From the NCBI GenBank assembly GCA_028819075.1, contig JAPPMM010000043.1, positions 124,001 through 188,000 of the forward strand: a stretch of DNA of 64,000 bases. The letters run 5' to 3'. This document shows, piece after piece, positions 62,544-64,000 of the stretch. The notes below the pieces were generated by a model. The model ran no database searches. It had not been told where the DNA came from and saw only the letters and a list, made by a program, of their open reading frames with translations. Position 1 is the stretch's first letter; each line of letters opens with the position of its first letter. Both the position numbers and the translations under genes were made by a program. This DNA comes from Gammaproteobacteria bacterium (GTDB lineage: Bacteria; Gemmatimonadota; Gemmatimonadetes; Longimicrobiales; Gaopeijiaceae).

Positions 62544-63606
62544 AACGAGACCCGGCCTGACGGTGCTGGCCGCGACGCTGGCCCTGTCATTCGGTCCGTC
62601 TCTGTTCGCCTCTTCCCTGCGCGCCCAGCAGCCGGAGCGCCCATCGACGAACTGGACGATGCCGCGCACGCCCGCCGGACACCCCGACCTGCAGGGCAAC
62701 TGGACCAACGCCACGGTCACGCCGATCCAGCGCCCCGAGGGACAGGATCCGGTCTTCACGTGGGAGGAAGTGGCGCGGATCGAAGGGCGCGTCGTCGAGT
62801 CGCGGGCGGAAGGCTACGCCGACAGCGACCCCAACCGGGAAGCCCCGCCCGTCGGCGGCGTCTTCACGGGCAACGCCCGCTTCGACGCCGCGACGGGAGG
62901 TACCGGCGGATACAACGCCTTCTATATCGACGCCGGCGAGCGCGTCGCGATCTTCAACGGCGAACCAAGGACTTCCCTCATCGTCGATCCGCCCGACGGA
63001 CGAGTCCCCGAGCTGAGCGAAGAGGGCCGCGAGCGCGTCACGGAGCGCCGGCGGCTGGCTCAACGGTTCGGCGCCTACGACAACCCGGAGAATCGGCCGC
63101 TCGGCGAGCGCTGCATCATGTCGTTCGGCTCGAACGCCGGGCCGCCGATGCTCCCGAACTACTTCTACAACAACAACTACACGATCGTGCAGACGCCGGA
63201 CCACGTGATGATCATGACCGAGATGGTCCACGATGTCCGCGTCATACGGCTCGGGGAGCCGCGCCGGCTGCCCGCGCATATCCGCCCGTGGATGGGCGAC
63301 TCCTGGGGCCGTTGGGAGGGAGACACTCTTGTCGTGGAGACCACGAACCTCCACCCCAACCAGACCCTGCAGGGCATCCCGCCCTCCGCGGAGATGAGGG
63401 TGGTCGAGCGCTTCACGCTGGCGGACGAGAACACGATCAACTACGAATTCACCGTCGAGGATCCGCGCATGTTCTCCCGGACCTGGAGCGGCGAAGTGCC
63501 GTTCACGCGGCTCGACGGGCTCGTCTACGAATACGCCTGCCACGAGGGCAACTACTCGCTCGAGAACGTGCTTCGCGGCGCGCGGGCGCAGGAACGGAGG
63601 CAGTGA
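62509..63606 (+). CDS. Secreted protein of unknown function (GRWEGDT family)
   Basis: A 365-residue exported protein (signal peptide to SLRAQ, about residue 40). Shares with its upstream neighbour the block PWMGDSWGRWEGDTLVVET...RVVERFTL...VEDPRMFSRTW, and has in addition an N-terminal domain with TPAGHPDLQGNWTNATVTPI, where the Asp-Leu-Gln-Gly-Asn/Gly-x-Trp motif is typical of this family. The conserved Cys in GERCIMSFGSNAGPPM matches CYLPG of the paralogue. ATG 62509 is chosen since GAGGAG lies seven bases before it, inside the end of the previous gene. Function unknown. Confidence 0.78.
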   Translation: MDICAGTRSRARTRPGLTVLAATLALSFGPSLFASSLRAQQPERPSTNWTMPRTPAGHPDLQGNWTNATVTPIQRPEGQDPVFTWEEVARIEGRVVESRAEGYADSDPNREAPPVGGVFTGNARFDAATGGTGGYNAFYIDAGERVAIFNGEPRTSLIVDPPDGRVPELSEEGRERVTERRRLAQRFGAYDNPENRPLGERCIMSFGSNAGPPMLPNYFYNNNYTIVQTPDHVMIMTEMVHDVRVIRLGEPRRLPAHIRPWMGDSWGRWEGDTLVVETTNLHPNQTLQGIPPSAEMRVVERFTLADENTINYEFTVEDPRMFSRTWSGEVPFTRLDGLVYEYACHEGNYSLENVLRGARAQERRQ

Positions 63607-63607
63607 G

Positions 63608-64000
63608 ATGCGCGGGATGAATGGAGCGCTGCTCGGGGCAGTGGTCGTCGCACTGGGAGCGGTGGTCGTCACGCTGGCGGCGGTGGTCGCGGCACCGCTG
63701 GTGGCCCACCATGCCTTCGGCGCCGAATTCGACCGCAACGCGCCGATCAGGCTGCAGGGGCGGATCGTGAGGCTGGAATGGGTGAACCCGCACACCTGGA
63801 TTCACCTGGAGATCGAGAACGAGGACGGAGCCTCCGAAGTCTGGGCGGTGGAGGGAGGAACCCCCAACGTGCTGCTCAGACGGGGGCTGCGCAGGGACTG
63901 CCTGCAGCCCGGCACCGAGATCATCGTGGACGGCTACCAGGCCAAGGACCACTCCCTCAGGCGCGCCAACGGACGCGACGTGACCTTCACCGACGGCAGC
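63608..64000 (+). CDS. DUF6152-type exported protein, 5' part
   Basis: The frame is open from ATG 63608 (GGAGG seven bases upstream) to the window end, 131 codons. A signal peptide with a repetitive Ala/Val core (VVVALGAVVVTLAAVVAA) is followed by HHAFGAEFD, then GRIVRLEWVNPHTWIHLE and VEGGTPNVLLRRGL, the signatures of DUF6152 proteins, which have a small beta-barrel-like fold with conserved His and are found beside cytochrome and quinoprotein genes. It starts one base after the stop of the GRWEGDT gene, so it belongs to the same operon. Confidence 0.8.
   Translation, partial: MRGMNGALLGAVVVALGAVVVTLAAVVAAPLVAHHAFGAEFDRNAPIRLQGRIVRLEWVNPHTWIHLEIENEDGASEVWAVEGGTPNVLLRRGLRRDCLQPGTEIIVDGYQAKDHSLRRANGRDVTFTDGS

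Overview
High-GC, gene-dense chromosomal DNA from a Gram-negative bacterium. The outer-membrane TonB receptor, many lipoprotein and Tat signals, secreted heme c quinoproteins, a large Asp-box (VPS10/sortilin-like) exoprotein, a DUF4159 protein, a FeoAB system with a Fur-type box and several Ig-like lipoproteins fit an aerobic heterotrophic Gemmatimonadota lineage. Acidobacteriota is the main alternative; this is inference from gene content. I saw no rRNA, tRNA, CRISPR array, transposase or phage gene.

Layout. 1-5.3 kb: an ankyrin-protein tail, a regulator split by a one-base frameshift in a C8 run, a small membrane methyltransferase, a TPR protein and a DUF4159 protein. 5.3-14.7 kb: a heme c/PQQ-type beta-propeller quinoprotein, an Asp-box exoprotein, a TonB receptor and a small cytochrome c. 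14.8-16 kb: a VTT membrane protein coupled to a class III-type sirtuin. 16-26 kb: two paralogous cadherin/Ig-like lipoproteins, a polysaccharide deacetylase, an amidase, a Tat-exported glycosylasparaginase, DUF1326, an alpha/beta hydrolase and HicAB. 26-31 kb: DUF2182, FeoAB and a Tat amidase. 31-39 kb: a seven-gene leftward operon (amidohydrolase, MoxR, DUF58, BatD-like, two VWA proteins, TPR protein) with repeated ATGA stop/start overlaps.

39-43.6 kb: a rightward operon of a GlcF-like Fe-S protein, a GNAT acyltransferase, a flavoprotein and an N-succinylamino-acid racemase/o-succinylbenzoate synthase, the last three overlapping by 4 nt each. It may form an acylation-racemisation-oxidation pathway for amino acids. 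43.6-46 kb: a PilB/GspE-like ATPase with a zinc-ribbon tail and an unknown gene. 46-51.6 kb: Yip1 protein, fused TRAP permease, TAXI receptor and an amidohydrolase lipoprotein, probably uptake plus processing of one substrate. 51.6-54 kb: two DUF4143-type ATPases, each behind its own inverted repeat. 54-59.8 kb: a D-aminoacylase-like enzyme, class V aminotransferase, ApaG, DinB, DoxX and a DUF418 protein whose only sensible start is CTG. 59.8-64 kb: a second lipoprotein quinoprotein, two paralogous secreted proteins of unknown function and the start of a DUF6152 protein.

The common theme is export and breakdown of amides, N-acyl amino acids, peptides and glycans, with periplasmic quinoprotein/cytochrome oxidation and TonB/TRAP uptake. 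The best candidates for undescribed biology are the GNAT-flavoprotein-racemase operon, the quinoprotein/GRWEGDT-protein/DUF6152 cluster, and the inverted-repeat operators. No stretch longer than 300 bases lacks a gene.
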